Notes: a model not told the origin generated them from the sequence alone. Numbered from the stretch's first letter, positions 41,767 through 51,976 are shown. The stretch is 64,000 nt of DNA from JBCDKH01 sp964388485 (GCA_964388485.1 CAYMAS010000009.1:1-64000), one strand, 5' to 3'. Translations and numbers: made by a program.

Positions 41767-42920
41767 ATGTCCAGATTCCAGCATTTTCAGTGGAAACACT
41801 GGCTCCNNNNNNNNNNGTCGCCGTCGTCGCCGCGGCGGGTGGTGTCATCGCTGCGGCGGTCGTTCTCACCGAACGGACCGAAGCCGCTCAAGCCGAGGCC
41901 GTCAGGGAGCGCAAGACCCTGCCGCTGTTGGTCGAAGTCGCACCAGCCCAGGCGGTCGAGGGCTACACCGTTGGCCGCACCTTCATCGGCCGCGTCGAAG
42001 CCGCCCGACAGACATCAGCGGCGTTCGATCTGGGCGGCACCATCAACGCCGTCCACTTCCGCGAAGGCGACGAAGTTCGAGCCGGCGACGTCTTGGCCGA
42101 GCTCGATACTCGACGTCTCGATGCTCGCGAGAAGGAACTGCTCGCCCGCATCGATGCCGCCCATGCCGATCTGAAGCTCGCCCAGCAGACGTTCCAGCGG
42201 ACCGAGGAAGCCGCCGAACTCGACGCCATCTCCGCCCAGGAAGCCGATGACGCCGCGCGTCAGGTCGATGCCGCCAAGGCCAGCCTGGCCGTCGCCGAAG
42301 CATCGCTCGACACGCTCCGCGTCGACCTCGACAAGAGCAAGCTCGTCGCCCCCTACGACGCCGTCGTCGCCGAGCGATCGGCCGACGAAGGCACCGTCGT
42401 CTCGCCCGGCACCGTGGCGATGACGCTGCTCGATCGGCAGAACCCCGAAGTTCGCATCGGCCTCGCCGGTCGATCCATCGAGAGCGTGCGGGCGGGCGAA
42501 GATCGCATCGTCACCATCAATGGCGAGAGCGTGCCGGCGTTGGTGAAGTCGATCCTGCCGAGCCGCAACCTCGGGGCGAGGACTGTCGATGCTCGCCTCG
42601 TTCTGGGACGCCCGCTCGACGGCATCCGCGTCGGCGACCTGGCGTCGCTGCCTGTCGAGACATTCGTCGCGCGAAGCAGCTTCCGCTTGCCGACGAGCGC
42701 GATCATCGAAGGCACGCGCGGCCTCTGGTCCTGCTACGTCGCCGAACCTATCGACGATCCGCAAGGCGATGCGACGCACGTCGTTCGCCGCCGCGAGCTG
42801 CAGATGATCCAACCCGGCGGCGAGGAGGTGTTCGTCACCGGCACCCTCGCCGCGGACGAACTGGTCGTCATCAGCGGCGTCCACCGCCTCACGCCCGACC
42901 TGCCCGTTCGCCTCAGGTAG
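41767..42920 (+). CDS. RND efflux periplasmic adaptor (membrane fusion protein), interrupted by gap
   Basis: ATG 41767 opens MSRFQHFQWKHWL in one frame; after 10 N (41807-41816) the frame from 41817 to 42920 carries the body: VAVVAAAGGVIAAAVV (anchor), FIGRVEAARQTSAAFDLGGT, a coiled-coil (AREKELLARIDAAHADLKLA), the lipoyl-like VRAGDVLAEL and a beta-barrel with DKSKLVAPYDAVVAERSADE. The two frames differ, so the gap is probably not exactly ten bases, or the start is elsewhere (GTG 41790). The gene links pump and outer-membrane factor in tripartite efflux. Confidence 0.85.
41807..41816. other. 10-N assembly gap in the adaptor gene
   Basis: Ten N bases, most likely a placeholder. The reading frames before and after do not match at this length, so true missing sequence is unknown. 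Confidence 0.95.
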
Positions 42921-42980
42921 GGTGGGCCCCGGCCCACCTTCAGTACACCAACGTCATCCACATGGTGGGCCAGGGCCCAC
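42917..42980. repeat. Family C hairpins, copy 3
   Basis: GTAGGGTGGGCCCCGGCCCACC begins with the adaptor stop codon (TAG 42918-42920), and a second GGTGGGCCAGGGCCCACC lies at 42963-42980. They occupy the gap between adaptor and pump. Confidence 0.8.
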
Positions 42981-43016
42981 CCGACGCCGACTTTACGTTC
43001 TTACCTTGGAGCCGTT

Positions 43017-46000
43017 GTGCAGCTCTCGACGCTTTACTTCCGCAATCGCTACCTCCTGGTCCTGACCATCTGCGTCCTCATGGCCACCGGCGGCCTGGCG
43101 GTGCTGACGCTGCCGGTCTTCGAGGACCCGATCATCGTCCGCCGCAACCCGCTGGTGCTCACGCAGCTGCCCGGCGCCAGTGCCGAACGCGTCGAGTCGC
43201 TCATCACGGAGCCGATCGAGGAGGAGCTCCGCACGATCCCGGAGATCAAGCACGTCACCAGCACCAGCCGCAGCGGCATCAGTGTCGTCGGCATCGAGCT
43301 TCAGGACGCCGTGGTCGCCGGCGAAAACGAACGAATCTTCAGCCAAATCCGCGACAAGCTCGGCGAGGCCCAGCGGCAGTTTCCGCCCGAAGCGAGTGCG
43401 CCGGTGCTCGAAGATCAACGTGGCGCCACTGCCTACACGATCATCGCCGGCTTCACGTGGCAGGCGACGGGGCCGCCGGACTTCGGCATCCTCAGCCGTC
43501 ACGCCGACGCGCTAAGCGACCGCCTCCGCAACATCGGCGGCACGCAGGTTGTCGACATCTTCGGCGACGTCGAGGAAGAGATCGTCGTCACCGTCGACTC
43601 CGCGGAACTCGCCCTGCTCGGCCTGACCCCGGCGGACGTCGCGCATGCGACACGGCAGGCTGATGCCAAGACATCGGCCGGCACGTTCCGCGACGAGGAC
43701 GAGGCGATGCCGGTCGAAGTGACCGGCGCGTTCGACACCGTCCGCCGCGTCGCCGCCGTGCCGCTGCGATCCGGAGAGGCGGGCAGCATGCTCCGCGTCG
43801 GCGACGTCGCGATCATCGAGAAGGCCCAGCTCGACCCGCCGACGGAAATCGCGATCACGGACAACGAGCGGACTGTCCTCGTCGCCGCTCGCATGGGTCG
43901 TGGCGAACGCGTGCCGAGCTGGTCCGCCAACGCGAAGCAGGCGATTGACGAGTACGCCGCCACCCTCGGCGACGGCGTGGAGCTGGAGGTCGTCTTCGAC
44001 CAGAACGTCTACACGGTCGACCGCATTCGCGAGCTCGTAGGCAACCTGTTGCTCGGGGCGGCGGTGGTGGTGTTGGTCATCTTCGTCTTCATGGGTTGGC
44101 GGTCGTCGCTGATCGTCGGCTCGACGTTGCCGCTGGTCTCGGCGAGCGTTCTATTCGCGCTGCTGCTCCTCGGCGGCGAACTGCACCAGATGGCGATTTT
44201 CGGCATGATCATCGCGTTGGGCCTGCTCATCGACAACGCGATCGTCGTCACCGACGAGGTCAACCAACACCTCGCCGCCGGTGAAGAGCGCATCGACGCG
44301 GTGAAGCACGTCGTCAAGAAGTATTTCGCCCCGCTGTTGGCGAGCACGCTGACGACGGTGCTGGCCTTTGCGCCCATTGCCCTGTTGCCCGGCAGCGGCG
44401 GCGATTTCATCAGCGGCATCGCCATCAGCGTGATCCTGGCGATCATCGGCTCGTTCGCCGTCGCCATGACCGTCATCGTCACGCTCGCCGGCCTGTTCGC
44501 AGCGAGGCCGCTCGAAGACCGGCCCGGTGCGTTCCGTCGCTTCCTCCGCAACGGCGTGCAGAGCGACCGCGTCACGTCGATCTATCGCGGGCTGCTGCGA
44601 CTGGTCGTTCGCTTCCCGGTCGTCGCTGTCATCGCCCTGCTCTCGATGCCGGCGGCGGGCGTCATCCTCGGCGGCTCGCTCGGCCAGAGCTTCTTTCCGC
44701 CGACGAGTCGCGACATGTTCGACCTGAAGGTCTGGCTGCCGCAGTCGGCGTCGATCGACAAGACACGCGAGTTGGCTGAAGAGATCGACGCTGCCACGCG
44801 CCAGCTCGACGGCGTCGAGCGGCTCGACTGGCTCATCGGCGGCAGCTACCCGAGCGTCTACTACAACCTCGTCATGAACCAGGACAACAGCCCGCACTAC
44901 GCGCAGGCTGTCGTCCACACCACCGACGCCGCAACGACCGAACGCGTCCTCCGGCCGCTGCAGGACAAGCTCAGTCAAGACTTTCCCCAGGCACGCATCG
45001 TCGTCAACCCGTTCGGCCAAGGCCCGCCCGTCGCGGCGGACATCGAGTACCGCATCTTCGGCGACGATCTGCCGACGCTCCAACGCCTCGGCGAGCAGAT
45101 GCGACTCAAGCTGCAGCAGCACCCGGACGTCCTCACCACGAACATGAGCGTCTCGCGCGGCCTGCCCAAGTTGTGGCTCGACGCCGACGAAGACGAAGCC
45201 GACTTGGCCGGTCTCGACGCACGCGATCTCGCCGCCCAACTCGCAGGCAACCTCAGCGGCGTCGTCGGCGGCAGCGTCCTCGAAGGGCTCCAGGAGCTGC
45301 CGGTCCGCGTGCGTCAATCGAGCGACGGCAAGACGGATCTGGAGACGATCGCCTCCACCAGCTTCGCCGCCCCGAGTGGCGAGTTCGTCCCGCTCGAGGC
45401 CGTCGGCAACCTCGCGATGCGGCCGGCCGACACCGGCATCAGTCACTACGACGGCCTGCGCGTCAACACCGTCGAGGCCTACACACGCGACGGTGCACTG
45501 CCGATCGACATCGCCAACTCGATTCTGCAGGAACTCGAAGACGAAGGCTTCACGCTCCCGCCCGGCTATCGCGTCGGGCTCGGTGGTGAGGTCGAGCAAA
45601 GCGGATCGTCGCAAAACAACCTCGCCAAGTTCGCCCCGGCGTTGCTGCTGACGATGGTCGCGACGCTCGTCCTCACCTTCCGCAGCGTCCGCATGGCCAT
45701 GTTGCTCGGCGTCGTTGCCGCGTCTTGCGTCGGCTTCGCGATCATGTCGACTTGGAGCATCTCGCTGCCGTTCGGCTTCAACACGATCCTCGGCACGCTC
45801 GGCCTCATCGGCGTGGCACTCAACGATTCGATCGTCGTCATCAGCTCCATCCGCGGCAACGACGCCGCCCGCAACGGTGATCGCGAGGCACTCGTGAGCG
45901 AGATCATCGGTTGCACGCGGCACGTTCTATCGACGACGCTCACCACGCTCGGCGGCTTTGCGCCGCTGTTGCTACTCTCCGAAGGCGACTTCTGGCCGAG

Positions 46001-47591
46001 CCTGGCGATCGTGCTCTTCGGCGGCATCGTCGGGGCGATGCTGCTCGCCCTCTTCATGATCCCGGCGGCTTACGTGCTGCTACATCCGCGGAAGTTCGGC
46101 CTGATCGGGCCCAAGGAGCACACACCCGCCTTCGCCAAGTTTGCCGCGGCGACGCTTGCGGTGGTGGTCGTCGCCGGATGCACGGTCGGCCCTGACTACG
46201 AGGCACCGCCGGCTCACGAGCTTCCCGTAGCCGACGCTTATTTGCAGTCGACGACTCGCAACGCGAGCCCGATCCTGCCGGAAACACCCTGGTGGCGGCA
46301 GTACGACGACCCGACGCTCGAGCTGCTCGTCAGCGATGCCGTCGAGGCGAACAAGGATCTGGAAATTGCGGTGGCCCGACTTCGCGAAGCCCGCGCTCTA
46401 AGGCGTGCGGCGAGAGGCGGTTTCTTCCCGCAGGTCAGCGGCAGCGGTGCCTACGCCCGAACCCGCTTGAGCGAAAACGGCCCGGGCATCGGCCAGGCGG
46501 CGAACAACCTGCCCGGCATCGAGCTCGAACAGGATCTGTATCAAGTCGCCTTCGACGCCTCCTGGGAACTCGACGTCTTCGGCGGCACCCGGCGACGCGT
46601 CCAAGCCGCCGACGCTCGGGAGCAGGCGGCGATCGAGTCGACGCGGGACCTGGCGGTCATTGTCGCTTCGGAAGTCGTTCGCGAGTATGCCGAGCTTCGC
46701 GGCACGCAGACGCGACTGATCGTGGCGGAGCGGAATATCGACCTGCAAGAGCAGACGCTCGACCTCGTCCAACGCAAGCGTCAGGCGGGGCTCGTTCCCG
46801 AGAGCGATGTCGCCCGGGCGCAGACGCAGGTGGAGACGACGAAGGCCGCCCTGCCGCCGCTGCGGGCGGCACAGGCGGCGTCGATGGTGCGGCTCGCGAC
46901 GCTCGTCGCCCAGCCCGCGCCCGACGTCGCACGAACGCTCAACCCGCCGATGAACGTGCCGCAACTGCCGCCGATGGCCGCGCTCGACGCCCCGGCCGAT
47001 CTGCTGCGGCGTCGCCCGGACATCCGCCTGGCCGAACGCGAACTCGCCGCCGCCGTGGCCGACGTCGGGGTCGCGACGAGCGACCTCTACCCGACCTTCC
47101 GTCTCGTCGGCACCCTCGGACTTGAATCCGTCGACAGCGACGAATGGTTCGACGCTGCCAGTCGGTTCTGGCAGTTCGGCCCCGGCGTGACGCTGCCGCT
47201 CTTTACCGGCGGGCGACTGCGGGCGAACGTCGACGCCGCCGAGGCCCGGGCCGACGCATCGCTAGCCCGGTACGAGCAGACGGTGCTGCTGGCGGTGGAG
47301 GAAGTCGAAACCGCCGCCGCCCGTCGACGCGAAGCCGAGGCGGAGGTGGTTCAACTCGACCGTGCCCTCGCCGCCGCGCGTCGCAGCGTGGAGCTGGCGA
47401 CGGTCCTCTACGACCGCGGTTTGCGAGATTTTCAGGTGGTGCTCGACGCGCAGCAGGCGTTGGTGGATCTCGAAGACCGCCGCGCCGCCGTCGCCGCAGG
47501 GGCCGTCGGTGCCAGTGCGAGCCTCGCCAAAGCCCTCGGCGGCGGCTGGCGGGTGCTCGATCCGTTGGCCGCGGCGATTGAGGCAAATTGA
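43017..47591 (+). CDS. RND efflux pump fused to outer-membrane factor lipoprotein
   Basis: One open frame of 1524 residues. Residues 1 to about 1040 form a full RND pump: N-terminal LYFRNRYLLVLTICVLMATG, two periplasmic domains, and membrane segment FGMIIALGLLIDNAIVVTDE with the conserved Asp. After the last helix (LFMIPAAYVLLHPRKFGLIG) a second signal-like segment FAKFAAATLAVVVVAGC leads to a lipobox Cys1055. Residues 1055-1524 are a NodT-type outer-membrane factor (TVGPDYEAPP, PWWRQYDDPTLELLV, LLRRRPDIRLAERELAAAVA). Families are normally separate; no stop separates them here. Start GTG 43017 with GGAG upstream. Confidence 0.88.
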   Translation: MQLSTLYFRNRYLLVLTICVLMATGGLAVLTLPVFEDPIIVRRNPLVLTQLPGASAERVESLITEPIEEELRTIPEIKHVTSTSRSGISVVGIELQDAVVAGENERIFSQIRDKLGEAQRQFPPEASAPVLEDQRGATAYTIIAGFTWQATGPPDFGILSRHADALSDRLRNIGGTQVVDIFGDVEEEIVVTVDSAELALLGLTPADVAHATRQADAKTSAGTFRDEDEAMPVEVTGAFDTVRRVAAVPLRSGEAGSMLRVGDVAIIEKAQLDPPTEIAITDNERTVLVAARMGRGERVPSWSANAKQAIDEYAATLGDGVELEVVFDQNVYTVDRIRELVGNLLLGAAVVVLVIFVFMGWRSSLIVGSTLPLVSASVLFALLLLGGELHQMAIFGMIIALGLLIDNAIVVTDEVNQHLAAGEERIDAVKHVVKKYFAPLLASTLTTVLAFAPIALLPGSGGDFISGIAISVILAIIGSFAVAMTVIVTLAGLFAARPLEDRPGAFRRFLRNGVQSDRVTSIYRGLLRLVVRFPVVAVIALLSMPAAGVILGGSLGQSFFPPTSRDMFDLKVWLPQSASIDKTRELAEEIDAATRQLDGVERLDWLIGGSYPSVYYNLVMNQDNSPHYAQAVVHTTDAATTERVLRPLQDKLSQDFPQARIVVNPFGQGPPVAADIEYRIFGDDLPTLQRLGEQMRLKLQQHPDVLTTNMSVSRGLPKLWLDADEDEADLAGLDARDLAAQLAGNLSGVVGGSVLEGLQELPVRVRQSSDGKTDLETIASTSFAAPSGEFVPLEAVGNLAMRPADTGISHYDGLRVNTVEAYTRDGALPIDIANSILQELEDEGFTLPPGYRVGLGGEVEQSGSSQNNLAKFAPALLLTMVATLVLTFRSVRMAMLLGVVAASCVGFAIMSTWSISLPFGFNTILGTLGLIGVALNDSIVVISSIRGNDAARNGDREALVSEIIGCTRHVLSTTLTTLGGFAPLLLLSEGDFWPSLAIVLFGGIVGAMLLALFMIPAAYVLLHPRKFGLIGPKEHTPAFAKFAAATLAVVVVAGCTVGPDYEAPPAHELPVADAYLQSTTRNASPILPETPWWRQYDDPTLELLVSDAVEANKDLEIAVARLREARALRRAARGGFFPQVSGSGAYARTRLSENGPGIGQAANNLPGIELEQDLYQVAFDASWELDVFGGTRRRVQAADAREQAAIESTRDLAVIVASEVVREYAELRGTQTRLIVAERNIDLQEQTLDLVQRKRQAGLVPESDVARAQTQVETTKAALPPLRAAQAASMVRLATLVAQPAPDVARTLNPPMNVPQLPPMAALDAPADLLRRRPDIRLAERELAAAVADVGVATSDLYPTFRLVGTLGLESVDSDEWFDAASRFWQFGPGVTLPLFTGGRLRANVDAAEARADASLARYEQTVLLAVEEVETAAARRREAEAEVVQLDRALAAARRSVELATVLYDRGLRDFQVVLDAQQALVDLEDRRAAVAAGAVGASASLAKALGGGWRVLDPLAAAIEAN

Positions 47592-47628
47592 TCTCGCCGA
47601 TTCATCGAGTTTGTGACATGATCGGACC

Positions 47629-49215
47629 ATGCCCACCCGACGCCTCGGCCTCCTCGCCGTCGCGGCTGCTACGGCGTCTGCCGTGGCAGGCACCGGTCCC
47701 GCACACCCGCTCATCACCACCATGACCACCGCCACGCTCGAACCGCTCGAATCGCGTCGCCTGCTCTCAGCCACCACCACCGCCGTCGCCGACGCACCGG
47801 CCGACCTGCCGCCGGCGGGCAAGATCCTCTTCATCCGTGGTGCCGATCGCTCCGGCGGATTCCTCGAAGCCAACAACGACTTCGGCCGAACCGAGCAGCT
47901 GGCGAGCATCTTCAACGACCAGACGTTCGGCGGCAACCACGGCTGGGGCGAGCTGGCGACGGCGTTGGAGAATCACGGCTACGAGCTGACGGAAGTCGCC
48001 GAGCCCATCGAAGCCGGAGCACCGGCGACGGGTCAGGTCGAAGGTGCGCCGTTGGACCTGGCGGCGCTCGACCTGCTGCAGTACGACGCCGTCGTCTTCG
48101 GTTCGAACAACGCGATCTACGGACCCGACGCCGTGGCGGTTTTCGAGGACTACGTGCGGCGTGGCGGCGGGACGCTGTTCATCAGCGACGCCAACTTCGG
48201 CTCCGGCTGGGGCGACGCGCCGCGGAGCGATCAGCCGTTCCTCGACGTGCTCGGCTGGCAGATGAACCAGGATCGCGGCACGTACAGCCTGATCCGCAAC
48301 GATGGCGACTACGTCGTGCCGCAGCATCCGATTCTGATCGGCCCGGACCCGGCGACGACGACGGTCGACCGCTTCGACGGCGAAGGCGTGAGCCCGATCA
48401 ACGTCGCCAACGCGACCGTCGGTCAGCGGCTGGTGGTGGCCAAGGGGCAGACCAGCGACGCCGACGGCGAACTCGGCCGCAATCCGGGTCGGCCCGTGAC
48501 AGACGACGACAGCTCCCTCGCTTCAGCACAGCTCGACGGCGGCCGGGTGGTCGGGCACTTCGACCGCAACACGTTCTTCAACCAAAACGGTGCCGGCACG
48601 AACATCAACCGCTTCGACAACGAGCAGTACGCCCTGAACCTTTTCGACTTCGTATCCGGCCGGTTCGGCGACGAACGGGCCCCCGAAGCCGGTGCTGCCG
48701 TCGACCTCGAAACGCGGCAGGCGATCGTCTTCACGTTCGACGAAGATGTGGCGGAAACGGTGGATGCGAGCGACTTGTCGGTGATCAACCAGACCACTGG
48801 CCAGCCGGTTGACGCCAGCGACTTCGAGCTGGTCATCGACGACTTCGGCCGGCGGGCGACGTTCGTCTACGACGTCGACGCGCTCGGAACGCTGCCCGAC
48901 GGCAACTACGTCGCGACGCTCGATGCCAGCGGCGTGACGGATCGCGTCGGCAATGCTCTGGCCGCACCGGCGTCGGTGAGCTTCCAGTTCCTCGCCGGCG
49001 ACGCCGACGGCAGCGGCACGGTGGAACTGGCCGACTTCACCACGCTCCGCAACGGGTTCGGCAGCTCGCCCGCCACGTTCTCGACCGGCGACTTCAACTA
49101 CGACGGCACCGTCGACCTGGCGGACTTCACCATCCTCCGCAACAACTTCGGCAACGCCCTCACCACGACCTCGCCCGTGTCGCTCTTTGCAGAGGACGAG
49201 CGCGAGCAGTCGTGA
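47629..49215 (+). CDS. Secreted protein with EPLESRRLL motif, GATase-like domain and dockerin-like tail
   Basis: The protein has 528 residues. A signal-like N-terminus is followed by LEPLESRRLLSATTT, the planctomycete-type motif. Residues about 60-330 form an alpha/beta domain like ThuA or class I glutamine amidotransferase-like proteins (GKILFIRGADRSGG, YDAVVFGSNNAIYGPDAVAV). A bacterial Ig-like region follows, then two EF-hand-like dockerin repeats (DADGSGTVELADFTTLRNGF and DFNYDGTVDLADFTILRNNF). ATG 47722 just before the motif is an alternative start. It is probably an envelope protein. Confidence 0.8.
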   Translation: MPTRRLGLLAVAAATASAVAGTGPAHPLITTMTTATLEPLESRRLLSATTTAVADAPADLPPAGKILFIRGADRSGGFLEANNDFGRTEQLASIFNDQTFGGNHGWGELATALENHGYELTEVAEPIEAGAPATGQVEGAPLDLAALDLLQYDAVVFGSNNAIYGPDAVAVFEDYVRRGGGTLFISDANFGSGWGDAPRSDQPFLDVLGWQMNQDRGTYSLIRNDGDYVVPQHPILIGPDPATTTVDRFDGEGVSPINVANATVGQRLVVAKGQTSDADGELGRNPGRPVTDDDSSLASAQLDGGRVVGHFDRNTFFNQNGAGTNINRFDNEQYALNLFDFVSGRFGDERAPEAGAAVDLETRQAIVFTFDEDVAETVDASDLSVINQTTGQPVDASDFELVIDDFGRRATFVYDVDALGTLPDGNYVATLDASGVTDRVGNALAAPASVSFQFLAGDADGSGTVELADFTTLRNGFGSSPATFSTGDFNYDGTVDLADFTILRNNFGNALTTTSPVSLFAEDEREQS

Positions 49216-49367
49216 GAGCGACAGCTTCGGGCGGCCTCCGTGAGACGGTCGAACTGGTGATGTAGCAAGCTGCTCTTGCTCATATCAACGCACTGGTGCG
49301 ACGGTTCCGGAGCATTGTTGACGACGACCCGTCCCACCTGAAGCACCGGATCCGACTGTTGCTCCCT

Positions 49368-49452
49368 CCGTCATCCCGAGCGAAGCCGGGGGATCTCGCC
49401 TGAGCGTGTACGACTTCCAGGCGAGGTCTCTCGGCTTCGCTCGGGATGACGG
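49368..49452. repeat. Palindromic repeat family A, copy 1
   Basis: Arms 49368-49402 and 49418-49452 pair over 35 bases with a few mismatches; the arm begins CCGTCATCCCGAGCGAAGCC. Copies at 54158 and 57493. All lie at gene ends. Confidence 0.9.
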
Positions 49453-49492
49453 ATCCAGACTGCAGGGACGGATCGTGCAAACTGCTCGAGAA

Positions 49493-49515
49493 GCCCACGG
49501 GATAAGCCCGTGGGC
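49493..49515. terminator. Terminator-like hairpin
   Basis: GCCCACGGG (49493-49501) pairs with CCCGTGGGC (49507-49515) with a 5-base loop, followed by GTTCTTGCTT on the plus strand. It lies between two converging genes and resembles the hairpin at 23553-23579. Confidence 0.7.
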
Positions 49516-49574
49516 GTTCTTGCTTGGACCAGGCTGAGCTTGAGCGAACCCGTCGGAGCGCTGAGCGCCCTCGC

Positions 49575-51824
49575 TCAATCGAAGCGGTCCAAGTTCATGA
49601 CCTTGTCCCATGCCTTGACGAAGTCGCCCACGAACTTGTTGCCCGCGTCGTCGCTGGCATAGACCTCGGCCAGGGCTCGCAGCTGCGAGTCGTGCCCGAA
49701 GATGAGGTCGACGCTCGTGGCCATCCACTTCACCTCACCGGCGTTGCGGGGGACGCCTTCGAAGAAGTGGTCGCACTTGTCGCTCTTCGTCCACTCGACG
49801 CCCATGTCGAGCAGATTCGTGAAGAAGTCGTTCGTCAGGGTCTGGGGCCGATCCGTCAGCTGGCCAAGCGACTTGTGGCCGACGGTGGTCCCCAGGACCC
49901 GCAGGCCGCCGATGAGGACGGTCATTTCCGGTGGCGTGAGCGTCAGGAGGTGGGCGCGGTCGACGAGCAATTCTTCACCGGGACGCTTGTGGTCCGGCGA
50001 GAGGTAGTTGCGGAAGCCGTCGGCGGTGACTTCGAGGTGGCCGAATGATTCGACGTCCGTCTGCTCCTGGGTCGCATCGGTTCGGCCCGGGCGGAACGGC
50101 ACGACCATGTCGTAGCCGCCCTGCTTCGCCGCGGCTTCGATGGCAGCGCAGCCGCCGAGGACGACCGTGTCGGCGAAGCTGATTTTGCGTTCGTTCGAGG
50201 CGTTCCAAGAGTCGGCGACCTGTTCCAGGACCGGCACGACCTTCGACAGCTCGTCGGGCTCGTTGATCGTCCAGCTCTTCTGCGGCTCGAGGCGAATCCG
50301 GCCGCCGTTGGCACCGCCCCGCTTGTCCGTGCCGCGAAAGCTCGACGCCGCCGCCCAGGCGGTGGTGACCAGCTGTGAGATGCTCAGGCCGCTGTCGAGC
50401 AGCTTGCCCTTGAGCTGCTTGATGTCTTCGTCGTTCACGAGTTCGCCTTCAACGTCCGGCACCGGGTCCTGCCACAGCTGCGGCTCGGGCACTTCGGGCC
50501 CGAGCAGCCGCTCGTGCGGGCCCATGTCGCGGTGCGTGAGCTTGTACCAGGCACGGGCGAAGGCGTCGCTGAACTCGTCGGGGTTCTCGTGGAAACGCCT
50601 GGAAATCTTCTCGTATGCCGGGTCCTCGCGAAGCGACAGGTCCGTCGTGAACATCATCGGCTTGTGCTTCTTGCTCGCGTCGTGGGCGTCGGGGACGAGA
50701 TCGCTTTCGTCGACCTCGCCGACCGGCTCCCACTGCACCGCCCCGCCGGGGCTCTTGACCTGCTGCCACTCGTACTTGAAGAGCTTGTCGAAGTAATCGT
50801 TGTCCCACTTGGCCGGCTCGCTGGTCCAGGCACCTTCGAGCTCACTGGTGATCGTGTGCTCGGCGTTGCCCTTGCCGAGGCGGTTGTTCCAGCCGAAGCC
50901 TTGATCTTCGATGGGTGCCCCTTCGGGTTCCGGGCCGACGTGATCCGCCGCCACGCCGGCCCCGTGGGCCTTGCCGAAGGTGTGTCCGCCGGCGACGAGG
51001 GCGACGGTTTCGTAGTCGTTCATCGCCATCCGGCCGAAGGTTTCGCGGATGTCGTGGGCGGACGCCTTAGGATCGTGGCTGCCGTTGGAGCCCTGGGGGT
51101 TGACGTAGATCAGGCCCATCTGGACAGCGCCCAGCGGCGTCTCGAGCATCCGCGTGCCGGGCTCGGAGTCGCCGTATCGCTCGTCGGCGAGCCACTGTTG
51201 TTCGGGGCCCCAGTAGATGGCGTCGTCGGGTTCCCACTTGTCGCGTCGTCCGCCGCCGAAGCCGAAGGTGGGCAGGCCCATGGATTCGATGGCGACGTTG
51301 CCGGTGAGGATCATGAGGTCGCCCCAGGAGAGGCTTCGGCCGTACTTTTGCTTGACGGGCCAGATGAGTCGGCGGGCTTTGTCGAGGTTGGCGTTGTCGG
51401 GCCAGGAGTTGAGGGGTGCGAAGCGGAGCATGCCGCTGCCGGATCCGCCGCGGCCGTCGGTTTGGCGGTAGGTGCCGGCCGCGTGCCAGGCCATGCGGAT
51501 CATGAAGGGTCCGTAGTGCCCGAAGTCGGCTGGCCACCAGTCGACGCTGGTGGTCAGGACCTTCTCGATGTCGGCTTTGACTTCCTTGAGGTCGAGGGCT
51601 TGGAAGGCGGCGTCGTAGTCGAAGTCGGGGTCCATCGGGTCCGACAGGGTCGAGTGCTGGCGGAGGACGGCCAGGTCGAGGGCGTCGGGCCACCAGTCGC
51701 GATTCTTATGGCCGTTGGAGCCCAGGGCCAGGCCGGGAATGCCCATGACGGGGCAGCGTCCGGCGGAGGCGTTGGCGGATTCGTCGACGGTGGAGAAGCG
51801 TGAGTCGGCGGCGGTGGTGGACAT
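49575..51824 (-). CDS. katG: Catalase-peroxidase
   Basis: This 749-residue haem enzyme degrades hydrogen peroxide and has peroxidase activity. The distal triad is in IRMAWHAAGTYRQTDGRGG (Arg110, Trp113, His114). Length and order fit KatG, with the N-terminal catalytic and C-terminal inactive halves (DTVVLGGCAAIEAAAKQGGY in the second). Upstream (51977-52058) are two palindromes that may be regulatory. Confidence 0.97.
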   Translation of the reverse strand: MSTTAADSRFSTVDESANASAGRCPVMGIPGLALGSNGHKNRDWWPDALDLAVLRQHSTLSDPMDPDFDYDAAFQALDLKEVKADIEKVLTTSVDWWPADFGHYGPFMIRMAWHAAGTYRQTDGRGGSGSGMLRFAPLNSWPDNANLDKARRLIWPVKQKYGRSLSWGDLMILTGNVAIESMGLPTFGFGGGRRDKWEPDDAIYWGPEQQWLADERYGDSEPGTRMLETPLGAVQMGLIYVNPQGSNGSHDPKASAHDIRETFGRMAMNDYETVALVAGGHTFGKAHGAGVAADHVGPEPEGAPIEDQGFGWNNRLGKGNAEHTITSELEGAWTSEPAKWDNDYFDKLFKYEWQQVKSPGGAVQWEPVGEVDESDLVPDAHDASKKHKPMMFTTDLSLREDPAYEKISRRFHENPDEFSDAFARAWYKLTHRDMGPHERLLGPEVPEPQLWQDPVPDVEGELVNDEDIKQLKGKLLDSGLSISQLVTTAWAAASSFRGTDKRGGANGGRIRLEPQKSWTINEPDELSKVVPVLEQVADSWNASNERKISFADTVVLGGCAAIEAAAKQGGYDMVVPFRPGRTDATQEQTDVESFGHLEVTADGFRNYLSPDHKRPGEELLVDRAHLLTLTPPEMTVLIGGLRVLGTTVGHKSLGQLTDRPQTLTNDFFTNLLDMGVEWTKSDKCDHFFEGVPRNAGEVKWMATSVDLIFGHDSQLRALAEVYASDDAGNKFVGDFVKAWDKVMNLDRFD

Positions 51825-51976
51825 GCCGCGACTCTAGAACCGACGGCTTTGGCAATTCCGTCCAAAAGGTGAACGACCTTGCAACGCCGGCGGACGGAAG
51901 TGGTCCGCGGCGTGGAGGTTTTCACCCTGAAACCGACCGCCGATGACACGCCGATGACACCGGCGGCGAGCTGATA

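Larger units (their letters stand above)
49216..49574. other. Gene-free stretch between converging genes
   Basis: Contains the family A palindromic repeat (49368-49452) and a terminator-like hairpin (49493-49515). No ORF is convincing. Confidence 0.6.

Noticed and set aside
44151..45923. Open frame opposite the efflux pump
   Set aside because: Antisense to the RND core; charged, repetitive composition typical of shadow frames.
50514..51803. Long open frame on the plus strand opposite katG
   Set aside because: katG on the minus strand has full family motifs; the antisense frame has low-complexity composition caused by GC-rich codon bias.
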